Shown here one piece after another: positions 7,836-15,570 of a stretch of DNA of 64,000 nucleotides. Under the pieces are notes generated by a model, which made no database searches, had not been told where the DNA came from, and saw only the letters and a program-made list of their open reading frames with translations. This stretch comes from P52-10 sp041397365 (lineage in GTDB: Bacteria > Pseudomonadota > Alphaproteobacteria > Rhizobiales > Xanthobacteraceae). The stretch is taken from positions 248,001 through 312,000 of the forward strand of contig JAWKWT010000001.1 of NCBI GenBank assembly GCA_041397365.1. Direction: 5' to 3'. The translations under genes were made by a program, and so were the position numbers. How positions within the stretch are numbered: position 1 is the stretch's first letter; each line of letters opens with the position of its first letter.

Positions 7836-8948
7836 ATGGCCACGCACAAGCTTCTTCTCCTCGCCGGCGACGGCATCGGCCCCGAGGTGATGGCGGAGGT
7901 GAAGACCATCATCGCCTGGCTCAACCAGAGCGGCGCGGCGAAATTCGAATATGAGGAAGGGCTGGTCGGCGGCGCGGCCTATGACGCGCACAAGGTCGGC
8001 ATCACCGAGGAGACGATGGCGCTGGCGCACGCCTCCGATTCGGTGATCTTCGGCGCGGTCGGCGGGCCGAAATGGGACAACATCCCCTATGATGTGCGGC
8101 CCGAATCCGGCCTGCTGCGACTGCGCAAGGATCTCGGCCTGTTCGCCAATCTGCGCCCCGCCGTCTGCTATCCGGCGCTGGCGGAAGCCTCCAGCCTGAA
8201 GCGCGATGTGGTCGAGGGGCTCGACATCATGATCGTGCGCGAACTGACCGGCGGCGTCTATTTCGGCGAGCCGAAGACCATCACCGATCTCGGCAACAAC
8301 CAGAAGCGCGCGATCGACACGCAGATCTACGACACCTACGAGATCGAGCGCATTGCCCGCGTCGGCTTCGACCTCGCGCGCAAGCGCCGCAACAAGCTCA
8401 CCTCGATGGAGAAGCGCAACGTGATGAAGACCGGCGTGCTCTGGCACGAGGTCGTCAATCAGGTGCATCAGCGCGAATACAAGGACGTGCAGCTCGAGCA
8501 TCAGCTCGCGGACGCCGGCGGCATGCAGCTCGTGCGCTGGCCGAAGCAGTTCGACGTGATCGTCACCGACAATCTGTTCGGCGACATGCTGTCGGACGTG
8601 GCCGCCATGCTCACCGGCTCGCTCGGCATGCTGCCCTCGGCCTCGCTCGGCGATGTCGATCCGAAGACCAAGCGCAGCAAGGCGATGTACGAGCCGGTCC
8701 ACGGCTCCGCGCCGGACATCGCCGGCACCGGTGCCGCGAATCCGATCGCGATGATCGCCTCGTTCGGCATGGCGCTGCGCTATTCGCTCGACGAGCCGAA
8801 GCTCGCCGACATCGTCGATCAGGCGATCGCCGCCGTGCTCGCTAAGGGCCTGCGCACCGCCGACATCAAGTCGGACGGAACGACGGTGGTGAACACGACT
8901 GAGATGGGTGCGGCAGTCCTGAAGGAAATGCAGGCGCTGGCCGGATAA
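7836..8948 (+). CDS. leuB: 3-isopropylmalate dehydrogenase LeuB
   Basis: This enzyme performs the third dedicated step of leucine biosynthesis, the NAD-dependent oxidative decarboxylation of 3-isopropylmalate. The 370-residue length is standard. Visible blocks are LAGDGIGPEVM at the N-terminus, ESGLLRLRKDLGLFANLRP for substrate binding, the DNLFGDMLSD metal-ligand segment, and the NAD site EPVHGSAPDIAGTGAANP. The ATG at 7836 follows a CAGG motif. Longer in-frame starts only read through the preceding oxidoreductase gene. A strong intrinsic terminator follows 28 bp after the stop. Confidence 0.97.
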   Translation: MATHKLLLLAGDGIGPEVMAEVKTIIAWLNQSGAAKFEYEEGLVGGAAYDAHKVGITEETMALAHASDSVIFGAVGGPKWDNIPYDVRPESGLLRLRKDLGLFANLRPAVCYPALAEASSLKRDVVEGLDIMIVRELTGGVYFGEPKTITDLGNNQKRAIDTQIYDTYEIERIARVGFDLARKRRNKLTSMEKRNVMKTGVLWHEVVNQVHQREYKDVQLEHQLADAGGMQLVRWPKQFDVIVTDNLFGDMLSDVAAMLTGSLGMLPSASLGDVDPKTKRSKAMYEPVHGSAPDIAGTGAANPIAMIASFGMALRYSLDEPKLADIVDQAIAAVLAKGLRTADIKSDGTTVVNTTEMGAAVLKEMQALAG

Positions 8949-8976
8949 TAATCCACGCAAAGCAACTCGAAACAAC

Positions 8977-9005
8977 AAAGGCGCGCTCACAAGAGCGCGC
9001 CTTTT
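8977..9005 (+). terminator. Intrinsic terminator after leuB
   Basis: The stem GGCGCGCTC/GAGCGCGCC has a four-base loop, is flanked by AAA and TTT that extend the pairing, and is followed by a T-run. The paired A/T flanks make it usable on both strands, so it may also end the leftward small gene at 9034-9366. Confidence 0.85.
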
Positions 9006-9033
9006 ACGTTTGGCGTGGTTTCGGACCGGCCGC

Positions 9034-9366
9034 TTACCAGTAACGCGGGCCGAAGCCGAAGCTGAACACCGGCGGGCCGTAATAATACGGACGCGGGCGA
9101 TAGTAGTAAGGACGCGGCCGATAGTAGCCGTATGCATAGGGATAGGGCCGCCACGGACGGACATAACGATAAGGACGATAAGGCCGCTGACGATAGTGTC
9201 GTCGTTGCGCGCTCATATCGGTGGCGTTCGCCGCGCGTGGCGATTCGACGTTGTTCGACACGCCGCCCGTCGCCTTCGCGGGCGAAGCGGCCTGTGCCGG
9301 CGTGGCAAGTCCAGCGCCGGAGAGTGCCAGGGTTGCGGCAAGCGCCGCTGCGCTAAGATATTTCAT
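9034..9366 (-). CDS. Small exported Tyr/Arg/Pro-rich protein
   Basis: This 110-residue protein starts at the ATG at 9366 with the signal peptide MKYLSAAALAATLALSGAG and a cleavage site around TPAQA-A. The mature part becomes strongly basic and aromatic, with repeats of the type RPRPYYY and RPYRPYRYVRPW, and ends FSFGFGPRYW. No enzyme domain is recognised. Such proteins are common and unnamed in rhizobia, probably periplasmic or surface-bound. It is the first of four similar leftward genes up to 10940, each with its own start and spacing. Confidence 0.75.
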   Translation of the reverse strand: MKYLSAAALAATLALSGAGLATPAQAASPAKATGGVSNNVESPRAANATDMSAQRRHYRQRPYRPYRYVRPWRPYPYAYGYYRPRPYYYRPRPYYYGPPVFSFGFGPRYW

Positions 9367-9454
9367 GGAGAACATCCTCCTCACACGATGTCGCCTCGGG
9401 ATCAGAACGCCTGCAAATGGCGGAAGTTTCCGAGAATCGTCACGGAACGGCGGT

Positions 9455-9790
9455 TCAGAAATAGCCGCGGTCCTGCGCGAACGGATAAAAGCTTGGAACC
9501 GGCCGATAGTAAGGCCGGTCCGCATTCGGCGGCTCGGCCGCGCGGCGCGACAGCCGGTGGACACGCAGGCCGGTCGCGCGATGCATCTTCTTGCCGTGCG
9601 TTTTCATGCGATGCGTCCGATGCGTCTTCGCGTGCCGCTTGCGCGCCGACATGTCCGCAACCTGACCGGCCTCAGCTCCCGTTTCGATCCGCTCGGATGC
9701 CGCCGCCGGCGCGCCGGCACCGAAGCTCGCCGCGACAATGGCGGCCGCAGCGATCGTCGTGACGAGCAGAAACCGCGTTGGCCATCTCAT
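9455..9790 (-). CDS. Small exported His/Arg-rich protein
   Basis: This 111-residue protein starts at the ATG at 9790 (MRWPTRFLLVTTIAAAAIVA) and has a clear signal peptide. The mature region is very basic, with KRHAKTHRTHRMKTHGKKMH, and ends with the aromatic segment RPYYRPVPSFYPF. Function is unknown. The histidine- and lysine-rich block could bind metal or polyanions, but that is only inference. It shares the exported-basic-aromatic plan of its two neighbours. Confidence 0.68.
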   Translation of the reverse strand: MRWPTRFLLVTTIAAAAIVAASFGAGAPAAASERIETGAEAGQVADMSARKRHAKTHRTHRMKTHGKKMHRATGLRVHRLSRRAAEPPNADRPYYRPVPSFYPFAQDRGYF

Positions 9791-9840
9791 GATGCATTCC
9801 TCATGATGCGCTCCGTCGCATGCGTCCGTGCGGGACATAT

Positions 9841-9897
9841 AGCGTTTTCGAACGAAGTCGGCACCGGTTCGCGTGAAGAAACCGCGTCAGACAAGAA
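9841..9897. repeat. Rhizobial dispersed repeat, second family (single copy here)
   Basis: AGCGTTTTCGAACGAAGT, then CGGCACCGGTTCGCGTGAAG, then AAACCGCGTCAGACAAG. This resembles a dispersed intergenic element I recall from Bradyrhizobium-type genomes. It differs from the main palindromic family listed elsewhere and occurs only once here, so its repeat status rests on recollection. Confidence 0.4.
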
Positions 9898-9948
9898 CCT
9901 GGATCGCGCCCTTTGCTTTCGCTCGCCGGATCAGACTTGTCCCGTTCA

Positions 9949-10440
9949 CTACCACCACGGCCGATAGCGGCAGATGCGGCGCGGCCCGAAATCCGTCCAG
10001 ACGCGGCGGCAATGGAGCCGCGGAGCCACATAGGCGTAGCCAGGATAGATGTAGGGACGCGGACGCCAGTAGCGGCGCGGCGCGAAGTGCCGGCGCGGGC
10101 CGTAATAATGCGGCCGATAGGCATAATGCGGACGATTCACGAAGTGCGGACGGCCGACATAGCCGCGCCCGAAGCGCGGGCCGCCGGCGCGATAGATGTG
10201 CATGCCTCCTCCACGGAAACCGCCGCCCCGGAAACCTCCGCCGTGAAAGCCACCACCACGGAACCCGCCGCCGCGGAAACCGCCGCCGCCATGACGGACC
10301 TCAACCGTGAGATTGTTCGACAGGGTCTTCGAGGCCAATCCCGAAGCCGGACTTATCAATGTCAGCGCTTGCGCCCGCTCGGCAGGAGCGGCAATGGCCA
10401 TGAGCCCGGCCATGGCAAAAAATCCGAGAAGTTTCTTCAT
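9949..10440 (-). CDS. Small exported glycine/arginine/tyrosine-rich repeat protein
   Basis: This 163-residue protein starts at the ATG at 10440, preceded by a strong GGAGGG ribosome-binding site 6 bp upstream. A signal peptide (MKKLLGFFAMAGLMAIAAP) is followed by a region (about 50-80) of five to six FRGGG/FHGGG units, then an aromatic-basic tail rich in RPHY, PRRYW and RPRPYIYPGY. The last part holds two cysteines (LHCRRVW and RRICRYRP). No catalytic domain is seen. The glycine repeats are encoded by near-identical codons, so slippage could change unit number. Confidence 0.78.
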   Translation of the reverse strand: MKKLLGFFAMAGLMAIAAPAERAQALTLISPASGLASKTLSNNLTVEVRHGGGGFRGGGFRGGGFHGGGFRGGGFRGGGMHIYRAGGPRFGRGYVGRPHFVNRPHYAYRPHYYGPRRHFAPRRYWRPRPYIYPGYAYVAPRLHCRRVWTDFGPRRICRYRPWW

Positions 10441-10631
10441 CAAACCCTCCCTCGATCAACGGGCAGGACTCGCTTTTCGGCATGACTGGCTTGCCCGAGA
10501 CTGTCAGGCTAGGACTCGGCGTGTGAATGCGGAATGAATGGTCGCGCCGCAATGATGCACATTGCCGTGAGGCAGGAGATCAAAGCAGAACACCAAGCAG
10601 GGCACCGAGACACATGCCTTGAGCGGGTGCG

Positions 10632-10940
10632 CTAACCGGCAATCCAGCGGCAGCGCATGCGCGGCACGATCACCGGACCACTGGGTCGAAACTCCTGCAC
10701 ATACCAGGCATCGCAGGTGCGCACGGCGTTCGGCGGCAGGCGCTCGCGATAGACCCGCAGCCGCGTCGCGGGCCGGGGCCGGCGTCGGGCCTGCGAGGAG
10801 ATTTCAGCCGCGAGGGTGCGCTCGATCTTCGCCGGCGCGACCTGTCGCTGATTGTCCCGCGCCTGCGCGGGCGCGGCCGACATCGCCGCCACCGAGGCGG
10901 CCACCGCCGCCAGCAGAAGAATCCGTTGTGTCGCCCGCAT
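10632..10940 (-). CDS. Small exported protein with C-terminal cysteine pair
   Basis: This 102-residue protein starts at the ATG at 10940 with a basic N-terminus and signal peptide (MRATQRILLLAAVAASVAAM, cleavage near AQA-RDN). The mature part is basic and ends RTCDAWYVQEFRPSG, then PRMRCRWIAG. That ending parallels the CRRVW and CRYRP tail of the neighbour at 9949-10440, suggesting a shared disulfide-stabilised end. An in-frame ATG at 10964 would extend into the palindromic repeat and is not favoured. Function is unknown. Confidence 0.65.
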   Translation of the reverse strand: MRATQRILLLAAVAASVAAMSAAPAQARDNQRQVAPAKIERTLAAEISSQARRRPRPATRLRVYRERLPPNAVRTCDAWYVQEFRPSGPVIVPRMRCRWIAG

Positions 10941-10960
10941 GCGCCGTCTCTGTACCTGAA

Positions 10961-11004
10961 GCATGATCCCGAAAAGTGGGAACCGGTTTTCGGATAAGAT
11001 CATG
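10961..11004. repeat. Dispersed palindromic repeat, copy 1
   Basis: The element runs GCATGATCCCGAAAAGTGGG, AACCGGTTTTCGGATAAG, ATCATGC. The ends are inverted (GCATGAT/ATCATGC) and the inner part CCGAAAA...TTTTCGG is also dyad-symmetric. Four further good copies occur at 15504, 19294, 23905 and 29444. Confidence 0.9.
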
Positions 11005-11116
11005 CGCAAAAAAACCGGCCGCAACGTCCCGCATCGCGGCGCCAGCGTCAACCCGGCGCGGCGGCTTGAGCTTGCAAGGGCTTGGCCTTGCAAAACCGTT
11101 CCCGTAAAGCTGGCGC

Positions 11117-11557
11117 ATGTCCGATGTCGTCACCGCATGGTCCAAACTGAAAGCGCCTTCGCTCGAAGAGATGGAGGTGCTCGCCCATGCGATCTTCGAA
11201 CGGATGCCGCCCGAATTTCGCAGCCTCTGCGAGGGCCTCGTCATCCGCGTCGACGATTTCGCCACCGACGAGGTGCTGGAATCGATGGAGATCGAGAACG
11301 AGTTCGATCTGCTCGGCCTCTTTCAGGGCGTCGGCCTGCCGTTCCAGAGCCACAGCGACCCCTCGCCCATGCCGAACATGATCTGGCTCTATCGCCGACC
11401 GATCCTCGATTACTGGGCGGAACATGACGAAACCATCGGCCATATCATCCGCCATGTGCTGATCCACGAGATCGGCCATCATTTCGGCCTGTCGGACGAC
11501 GACATGGAGCGGATCGAGGCGAGCGTTACCGACGACGATCCGCCCACGGCCCATTAG
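11117..11557 (+). CDS. Minimal zinc metallopeptidase (MMP-like, PF06262 type)
   Basis: This 146-residue cytoplasmic protein belongs to the minimal zincin family (COG3824). The C-terminal HVLIHEIGHHFGLSDDDM gives the HExxH zinc motif with a downstream acidic residue. The N-terminal half holds FERMPPEFRSLCEGL and PNMIWLYRRPILDYW, both typical of the family. The physiological substrate is not known. The start MSDVVTAW is supported because no longer frame exists. It lies alone between the palindromic repeat and the RDD gene. Confidence 0.85.
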   Translation: MSDVVTAWSKLKAPSLEEMEVLAHAIFERMPPEFRSLCEGLVIRVDDFATDEVLESMEIENEFDLLGLFQGVGLPFQSHSDPSPMPNMIWLYRRPILDYWAEHDETIGHIIRHVLIHEIGHHFGLSDDDMERIEASVTDDDPPTAH

Positions 11558-11674
11558 GCTGCGCCCGCAAACATCGCGCGGATCGAACCATCCGGCCGGC
11601 TCGCGGCACCAATCCGAAATCCCTCCTTATCGCCGGGCGCGTGCGCGGCTGCGCGTTCGCCAGAGAGATCGATC

Positions 11675-12460
11675 ATGACCACACCAGCGGCGGCAGGCCG
11701 TGCCGGATTCGGTCGACGCGCGCTGGCGCTCGTCATCGACATTCTCGTCATCCTGACTCTGGTGACGCTCACAGGCGTCACGCTGTCAAAGCTCTCCGAT
11801 GGCAACATCCGCGTGCAGAGCACCCTGCTGAAAAAAGCCGATTGCAAAAGGCTCGACACCCTGCCGGCGGGTCTCGATCTGCCGCGCGGCTTCAAACCGA
11901 CCAGCATCACCGGCTGCACCTATTCGTTCCTGTCGATTCCCTATCACTGGGCGGCGACGGCCGAGAGCGTCACGCAACAGGACGTCACCATTGGCGGCGC
12001 CGAATACACGACGACAAAGAAACTCGCCTACACCTATCCGCTCGATCCGCGGGGACGCCCGGCCGACCCGATCGAAATCGACAGCTATTCTTTCGTGCTG
12101 TACGGGCTCTATTTCATCCTTCTCGAATGGCTGCTTGGCGGGACGCTGGCCCAGCGCCTGCTCGGCATGCGGGTGCGGTCGCTGGGCGGCCGGCCGGCTT
12201 CGCTCGTGCAGGTCGTCAAGCGGTTCGTGCCGCGTTTTGCATGGCTGCTGCTGGTGCCGGCGGGCCAGCATCTGCTGCAATCCTATCCCGACCATATGGT
12301 CGCAATCCTGCTGACATTCGTGGGGCTGAACCTGGCGATCCTGGCGGCCCTGGTCATCAATGCCGTCCGGGCGATGCGCAAAGGCGAGCTTGCCTGGCAC
12401 GACCGCTGGGCGGGGACCGAGGTCGTCCGCACGCAGCGTCATGGCGGACCTGCCGCATAA
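11675..12460 (+). CDS. RDD family membrane protein
   Basis: This 261-residue protein has the N-terminal RDD pattern AGFGRRALALVIDILVIL (Arg and Asp within the first helix). A periplasmic loop of about 100 residues contains a Cys pair (ADCKRL, TGCTYSF). Two more membrane regions follow (about 143-160 and 195-230), with the typical GGTLAQRLLGMRVRSLGG segment between them and a C-terminal AWHDRWAGTEVV. RDD proteins are poorly characterised, and some act as Na+/H+ antiporters. The gene is followed by leuD with a 95-bp gap. Confidence 0.82.
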   Translation: MTTPAAAGRAGFGRRALALVIDILVILTLVTLTGVTLSKLSDGNIRVQSTLLKKADCKRLDTLPAGLDLPRGFKPTSITGCTYSFLSIPYHWAATAESVTQQDVTIGGAEYTTTKKLAYTYPLDPRGRPADPIEIDSYSFVLYGLYFILLEWLLGGTLAQRLLGMRVRSLGGRPASLVQVVKRFVPRFAWLLLVPAGQHLLQSYPDHMVAILLTFVGLNLAILAALVINAVRAMRKGELAWHDRWAGTEVVRTQRHGGPAA

Positions 12461-12555
12461 GCCTTGACGGAACGGGCCAACGCCTTCAAAACGCTCGTAA
12501 TTGCACCGTTGCCGGCCCACCGGGCCCCGAACGGCCACAGCCACGGAATATCGCC

Positions 12556-13161
12556 ATGGACAAGTTCACCACGCTGGAAGGCGTCGCCGCCCCGCTGAAG
12601 ATCATCAATGTCGATACCGACATGATCATCCCGAAGCAGTATCTGAAGACCATCAAGCGCACCGGCCTCGGCAAGGGCCTGTTCTCGGAGCAGCGCTACA
12701 AGGACGACGGCAGCGAGAACCCGGATTTCGTGCTGAACAAATCCGCCTATCGGAATGCGAAGATTCTGGTCGCGGGCGACAATTTCGGCTGCGGATCGAG
12801 CCGCGAGCACGCGCCCTGGGCGCTGCTCGATTTCGGCATCCGCTGCGTGATCTCGACCAGCTTCGCCGACATTTTCTACAACAACTGCTTCAAGAACGGC
12901 ATTCTGCCGATCATCGTGTCGCCGGACGAGCTGGAAAAGCTGTTTGACGACGCCGACCGCGGCGCGAACGCCACGCTGACGGTCGATCTGGCCAAGCAGG
13001 AAATCCGCGGGCCGGATGGCGGCGCGATCAAGTTCGACATCGACCCGCATCGCAAGCACTGCCTGATGAACGGGCTCGACGATATCGGCCTGACGATGGA
13101 GAAGAAGTCCTCCATCGACCGCTATGAGAGCAAGGCCAGGGAAGCCATGTCCTGGCTGTAA
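12556..13161 (+). CDS. leuD: 3-isopropylmalate dehydratase small subunit LeuD
   Basis: This is the small subunit of isopropylmalate isomerase, which pairs with LeuC (not in this window) in leucine synthesis. The 201 residues match the standard length. NVDTDMIIPKQYLK, the substrate-specificity loop GDNFGCGSSREHAPWAL and FADIFYNNCFKNGILPI are clear signatures. The ATG at 12556 is confirmed by the family N-terminus MDKFTTLEG. It is separated from leuB by about 3.6 kb of unrelated genes, so the leucine genes are not one operon here. Confidence 0.97.
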   Translation: MDKFTTLEGVAAPLKIINVDTDMIIPKQYLKTIKRTGLGKGLFSEQRYKDDGSENPDFVLNKSAYRNAKILVAGDNFGCGSSREHAPWALLDFGIRCVISTSFADIFYNNCFKNGILPIIVSPDELEKLFDDADRGANATLTVDLAKQEIRGPDGGAIKFDIDPHRKHCLMNGLDDIGLTMEKKSSIDRYESKAREAMSWL

Positions 13162-13190
13162 GCCGGTTCTCTCGTTTCGGGATCATGCTC
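13162..13190. repeat. Degenerate half copy of the dispersed palindrome
   Basis: Directly after the leuD stop, the sequence GCCGGTTCTCTCGTTTCGGG followed by ATCATGCTC resembles the right half of the dispersed element (ACCGGTTCCCACTTTTCGGG then ATCATGC) with several substitutions. It is too diverged to be certain. Confidence 0.35.
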
Positions 13191-13779
13191 ACGCCGGCAG
13201 ATGATAGCCGAGCGCCGATTCGATCTCGATCGTCCTTCGCACCGCCGGCCGCGCCATCATGCGCGCGTAATGCGCATCGAGATTCGGGAACGTGCCCGGC
13301 TCCGGCTTCAGCGAGTTGAAGAAACGCCAGTACAGGCGGAACAGGTGAATGTCGGCGATCGAGTACTCGCCGACCGCCCAGTCGCGCGCGCCGAGCCGCT
13401 GGTCCGCGAGGCGATAGATGCCTTTGGCGTGATCGAGCCCCTGCCGCCGCGCCGGATGAACGGTGGAGGCGATGAACGACATCCACGAAATCACCTGCGC
13501 CTCTGCCTCGACGTCGTCCGGCAATAGCCCCGCTTTCGGGAAAGTCCGTGCCAGATAGAACAGGATCGCCGCGACCTCGGTCAGCGGGCGGCCGTCGATC
13601 AGGAGCGTCGGCACCTTTCCTTCCGGATTGATCGCGAGAAAAGCTGCCTCGCGATGGTTTTTCGTTGCGAACGACAGCGGCCGGCCTTCGAACGGCGCGC
13701 CGGTCTCATGCATCGCGATATGCGGCGCCATCGAGCTTGCGCCCGGCGCGAAATAGAGCGTGAGCGCGGGCGCGCTCAT
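13189..13779 (-). CDS. Glutathione S-transferase family protein
   Basis: This 196-residue cytosolic protein has the GST two-domain plan. The N-terminal thioredoxin-like part begins LTLYFAPGASSMAPHIAMHE and contains NPEGKVPTLLIDG and the glutathione-binding LTEVAAILFYLA. The helical C-terminal domain contains ARDWAVGEYSIADIHLFRLYWR, the N-capping/hydrophobic-staple region. A serine in PGASSMAPH is the likely catalytic residue, as in beta/theta-like GSTs. Its start overlaps the stop of the upstream CoA-lyase-like gene by 4 bp (ATGA), so the two are translationally coupled. Confidence 0.9.
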   Translation of the reverse strand: MSAPALTLYFAPGASSMAPHIAMHETGAPFEGRPLSFATKNHREAAFLAINPEGKVPTLLIDGRPLTEVAAILFYLARTFPKAGLLPDDVEAEAQVISWMSFIASTVHPARRQGLDHAKGIYRLADQRLGARDWAVGEYSIADIHLFRLYWRFFNSLKPEPGTFPNLDAHYARMMARPAVRRTIEIESALGYHLPA

Positions 13780-14660
13780 CGCCCCGAGCCGAGCCGGGCG
13801 ATTCCGTCCGCGACCGCGACCGTGCGTTTCGCCATCTCCATATGCAGCCGTTCGACCATCTGGCCGCGAATCTGGATCGCGCCCCGGCCGTCATTCTCCG
13901 GCTTCTCGAATTCGCTGAGAATTTCCCGCGCCACAGCGACCTCTTCGGCCGCCGGCGTGAAGGCGGCGTTGCAGGGCTCGATCTGGCTCGGATGGATCAG
14001 CGTCTTGCCGTCGAAGCCCATATCGCGCGCCTGCGCGCATTCGCGGGCGAACCCCTCCGCATCGCTGAAATTGTTGTAGACCCCGTCGAGGATATCGAGG
14101 TCATGCGCGCGCGCCGCGAACACGCAGTTCATCAGCGCCGGCACCAGCGGCGCACGGCCCGGCAACATTCGCATCCGCGTCTCGCGCGCGATGTCGTTCG
14201 GCCCGATCACGAAACCGGCCAGCCGCATTTCCGAATCCCGCGCCTGCGCCGCTAGCTCGGGCGCGTTGAGAACACCGAGCGCGGTCTCGATCATCAGCCA
14301 GACGCGGATATTGTGATCTGCACCGAGATCGGCGAAGCGATCGGAAATCTTGACGATGTCGGCGACCGTCGAGACTTTCGGCACGACAATGCCGTGCGGG
14401 CGCGCCTTCGCGACCATATCGAGGTCGGCAATCCACCACGCCGTGTCGAGGCCGTTGATTCGCACCAGCAGCTCGCGCTCGCCGAAGCCGCCGGCGGCGA
14501 TCGCCTGCCCCACCTGCTCGCGCGCGGTCGCCTTGGCCTCGGGCGCGACCGAATCCTCAAGATCGAGGATCAGGCCGTCGGCCGGCAGCGTCCGCGCCTT
14601 TTCCAGCGCCCGCGCATTCGAACCGGGCATGAACAGCAGGCTGCGGCGCGGACGGATCAT
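13776..14660 (-). CDS. HpcH/HpaI (CitE-like) CoA ester lyase family protein
   Basis: This 294-residue TIM-barrel enzyme resembles the citrate lyase beta/malyl-CoA lyase-like group, which cleaves or forms acyl-CoA C-C bonds with Mg2+. RRSLLFMPGSNARALEKA opens the protein as in CitE-like proteins. GLILDLEDSVAPE carries acidic residues, LVRINGLDTAWW the conserved Arg, WLMIETALGVLNAPEL the Mg2+-ligand Glu, and FDGKTLIHPSQIEPCN the C-terminal block. The ATG at 14660 is preceded by a good GGAGG site. It is coupled to the downstream GST. The substrate is not predictable. Confidence 0.88.
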   Translation of the reverse strand: MIRPRRSLLFMPGSNARALEKARTLPADGLILDLEDSVAPEAKATAREQVGQAIAAGGFGERELLVRINGLDTAWWIADLDMVAKARPHGIVVPKVSTVADIVKISDRFADLGADHNIRVWLMIETALGVLNAPELAAQARDSEMRLAGFVIGPNDIARETRMRMLPGRAPLVPALMNCVFAARAHDLDILDGVYNNFSDAEGFARECAQARDMGFDGKTLIHPSQIEPCNAAFTPAAEEVAVAREILSEFEKPENDGRGAIQIRGQMVERLHMEMAKRTVAVADGIARLGSGR

Positions 14661-14799
14661 GGCGGAACCTCCAAAAAAGCGACCTTCATCACAATTTTCA
14701 TGCACGGTCTTGTGCCGGGCGATGCGGTCCTCTAGTCCACTCACATCGCAAGACGCGGAGGCTTGGGTCAAGTCCGCGTTGACGAGAGGAGGGACCCGA

Positions 14800-15450
14800 A
14801 TGTCCGCCGAATCATTTCCTCAGAATCTCATTGCCGGTTACCAGACGTTCGCCACGGAGCGCCTGCCGACCGAACAATCGCGCTATCGCGACCTCGCCGA
14901 GCGCGGCCAGTCGCCGGAAGTAATGGTGATCGGCTGCTGCGATTCGCGCGTGTCGCCGGAAGTCATCTTCGATGCGGGGCCCGGCGAATTGTTCGTGGTG
15001 CGCAACGTCGCCAATCTGGTGCCGCCTTACGCGCCGGACGGCGAGGCGCATGGCGTTTCGGCCGCGCTGGAGTTCGGCGTGCAGGTGCTGCGCGTGAAGC
15101 ACATCGTCGTGCTGGGGCATGCGCAATGCGGCGGTATCCGCGCGCTGGTGGAGGATTCCGCGCCGCTGTCGCCGGGCGACTTCATCGGCAAATGGATGTC
15201 GCTGCTCACGCCGGCGCTGGACGGCACACCGCGCAAAGACAGCGAGACGCCGCAGGATTTCATCACCCGCGTCGAGAAGGCCGCGGTGAAGCGCAGCATC
15301 GAGAACCTGATGACGTTTCCCTGCATCAATATTCTGGCCGAGCGCGGCAAGCTGCATCTGCACGGCGCGTATTTCGGCGTCGCGCGCGGTTCGCTGTCGG
15401 TGCTGGATCAGGCGAGCGGCGAGTTCGCGACCGTGAACGGCAGTGCCTAG
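14800..15450 (+). CDS. Beta-class carbonic anhydrase
   Basis: This zinc enzyme interconverts CO2 and bicarbonate in the cytoplasm. The 216 residues start at the ATG at 14800, 8-9 bp after GAGGAGGG. The zinc ligands are visible as Cys in GCCDSRVSPE, and His and Cys in VVLGHAQCGGIRALV. The Asp-Arg dyad (CDSR) needed for catalysis is present. VVRNVANLVPPY and the C-terminal LHGAYFGVARGSL complete the family pattern. Bicarbonate supply would suit the carboxylating metabolism of its neighbours. Confidence 0.95.
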   Translation: MSAESFPQNLIAGYQTFATERLPTEQSRYRDLAERGQSPEVMVIGCCDSRVSPEVIFDAGPGELFVVRNVANLVPPYAPDGEAHGVSAALEFGVQVLRVKHIVVLGHAQCGGIRALVEDSAPLSPGDFIGKWMSLLTPALDGTPRKDSETPQDFITRVEKAAVKRSIENLMTFPCINILAERGKLHLHGAYFGVARGSLSVLDQASGEFATVNGSA

Positions 15451-15464
15451 AGTCCGAGTTGCTC

Positions 15465-15484
15465 GGGTTGAAACACTTCAACCC
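15465..15484. repeat. Hairpin GGGTTGAA-ACAC-TTCAACCC
   Basis: A perfect 8-bp stem with a four-base loop lies 15 bp after the carbonic anhydrase stop. No T-run follows, so it is a weak candidate terminator. It leads directly into the dispersed repeat at 15504 and may be part of a composite element. Confidence 0.5.
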
Positions 15485-15503
15485 TGACATGCCTGCTCAT
15501 TTG

Positions 15504-15570
15504 AGCATGATCTGATCCGACCCGAAGACCGCGAAGCGCAAACCGGTTCCCACTTTTCGGAAAAATGCTC
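15504..15570. repeat. Dispersed palindromic repeat, copy 2 (longer variant)
   Basis: GCATGATCTGATCCGACCCG starts the element, which ends AACCGGTTCCCACTTTTCGG followed by AAAAATGCTC. The core is in the opposite orientation to copies 1, 3 and 4. The left half carries about 20 bp of extra sequence. Confidence 0.8.

Noticed and set aside
10200..10300. Regular repeats that could be read as a CRISPR or tandem array
   Set aside because: They encode FRGGG units in frame within an exported protein; no unique spacers are present.
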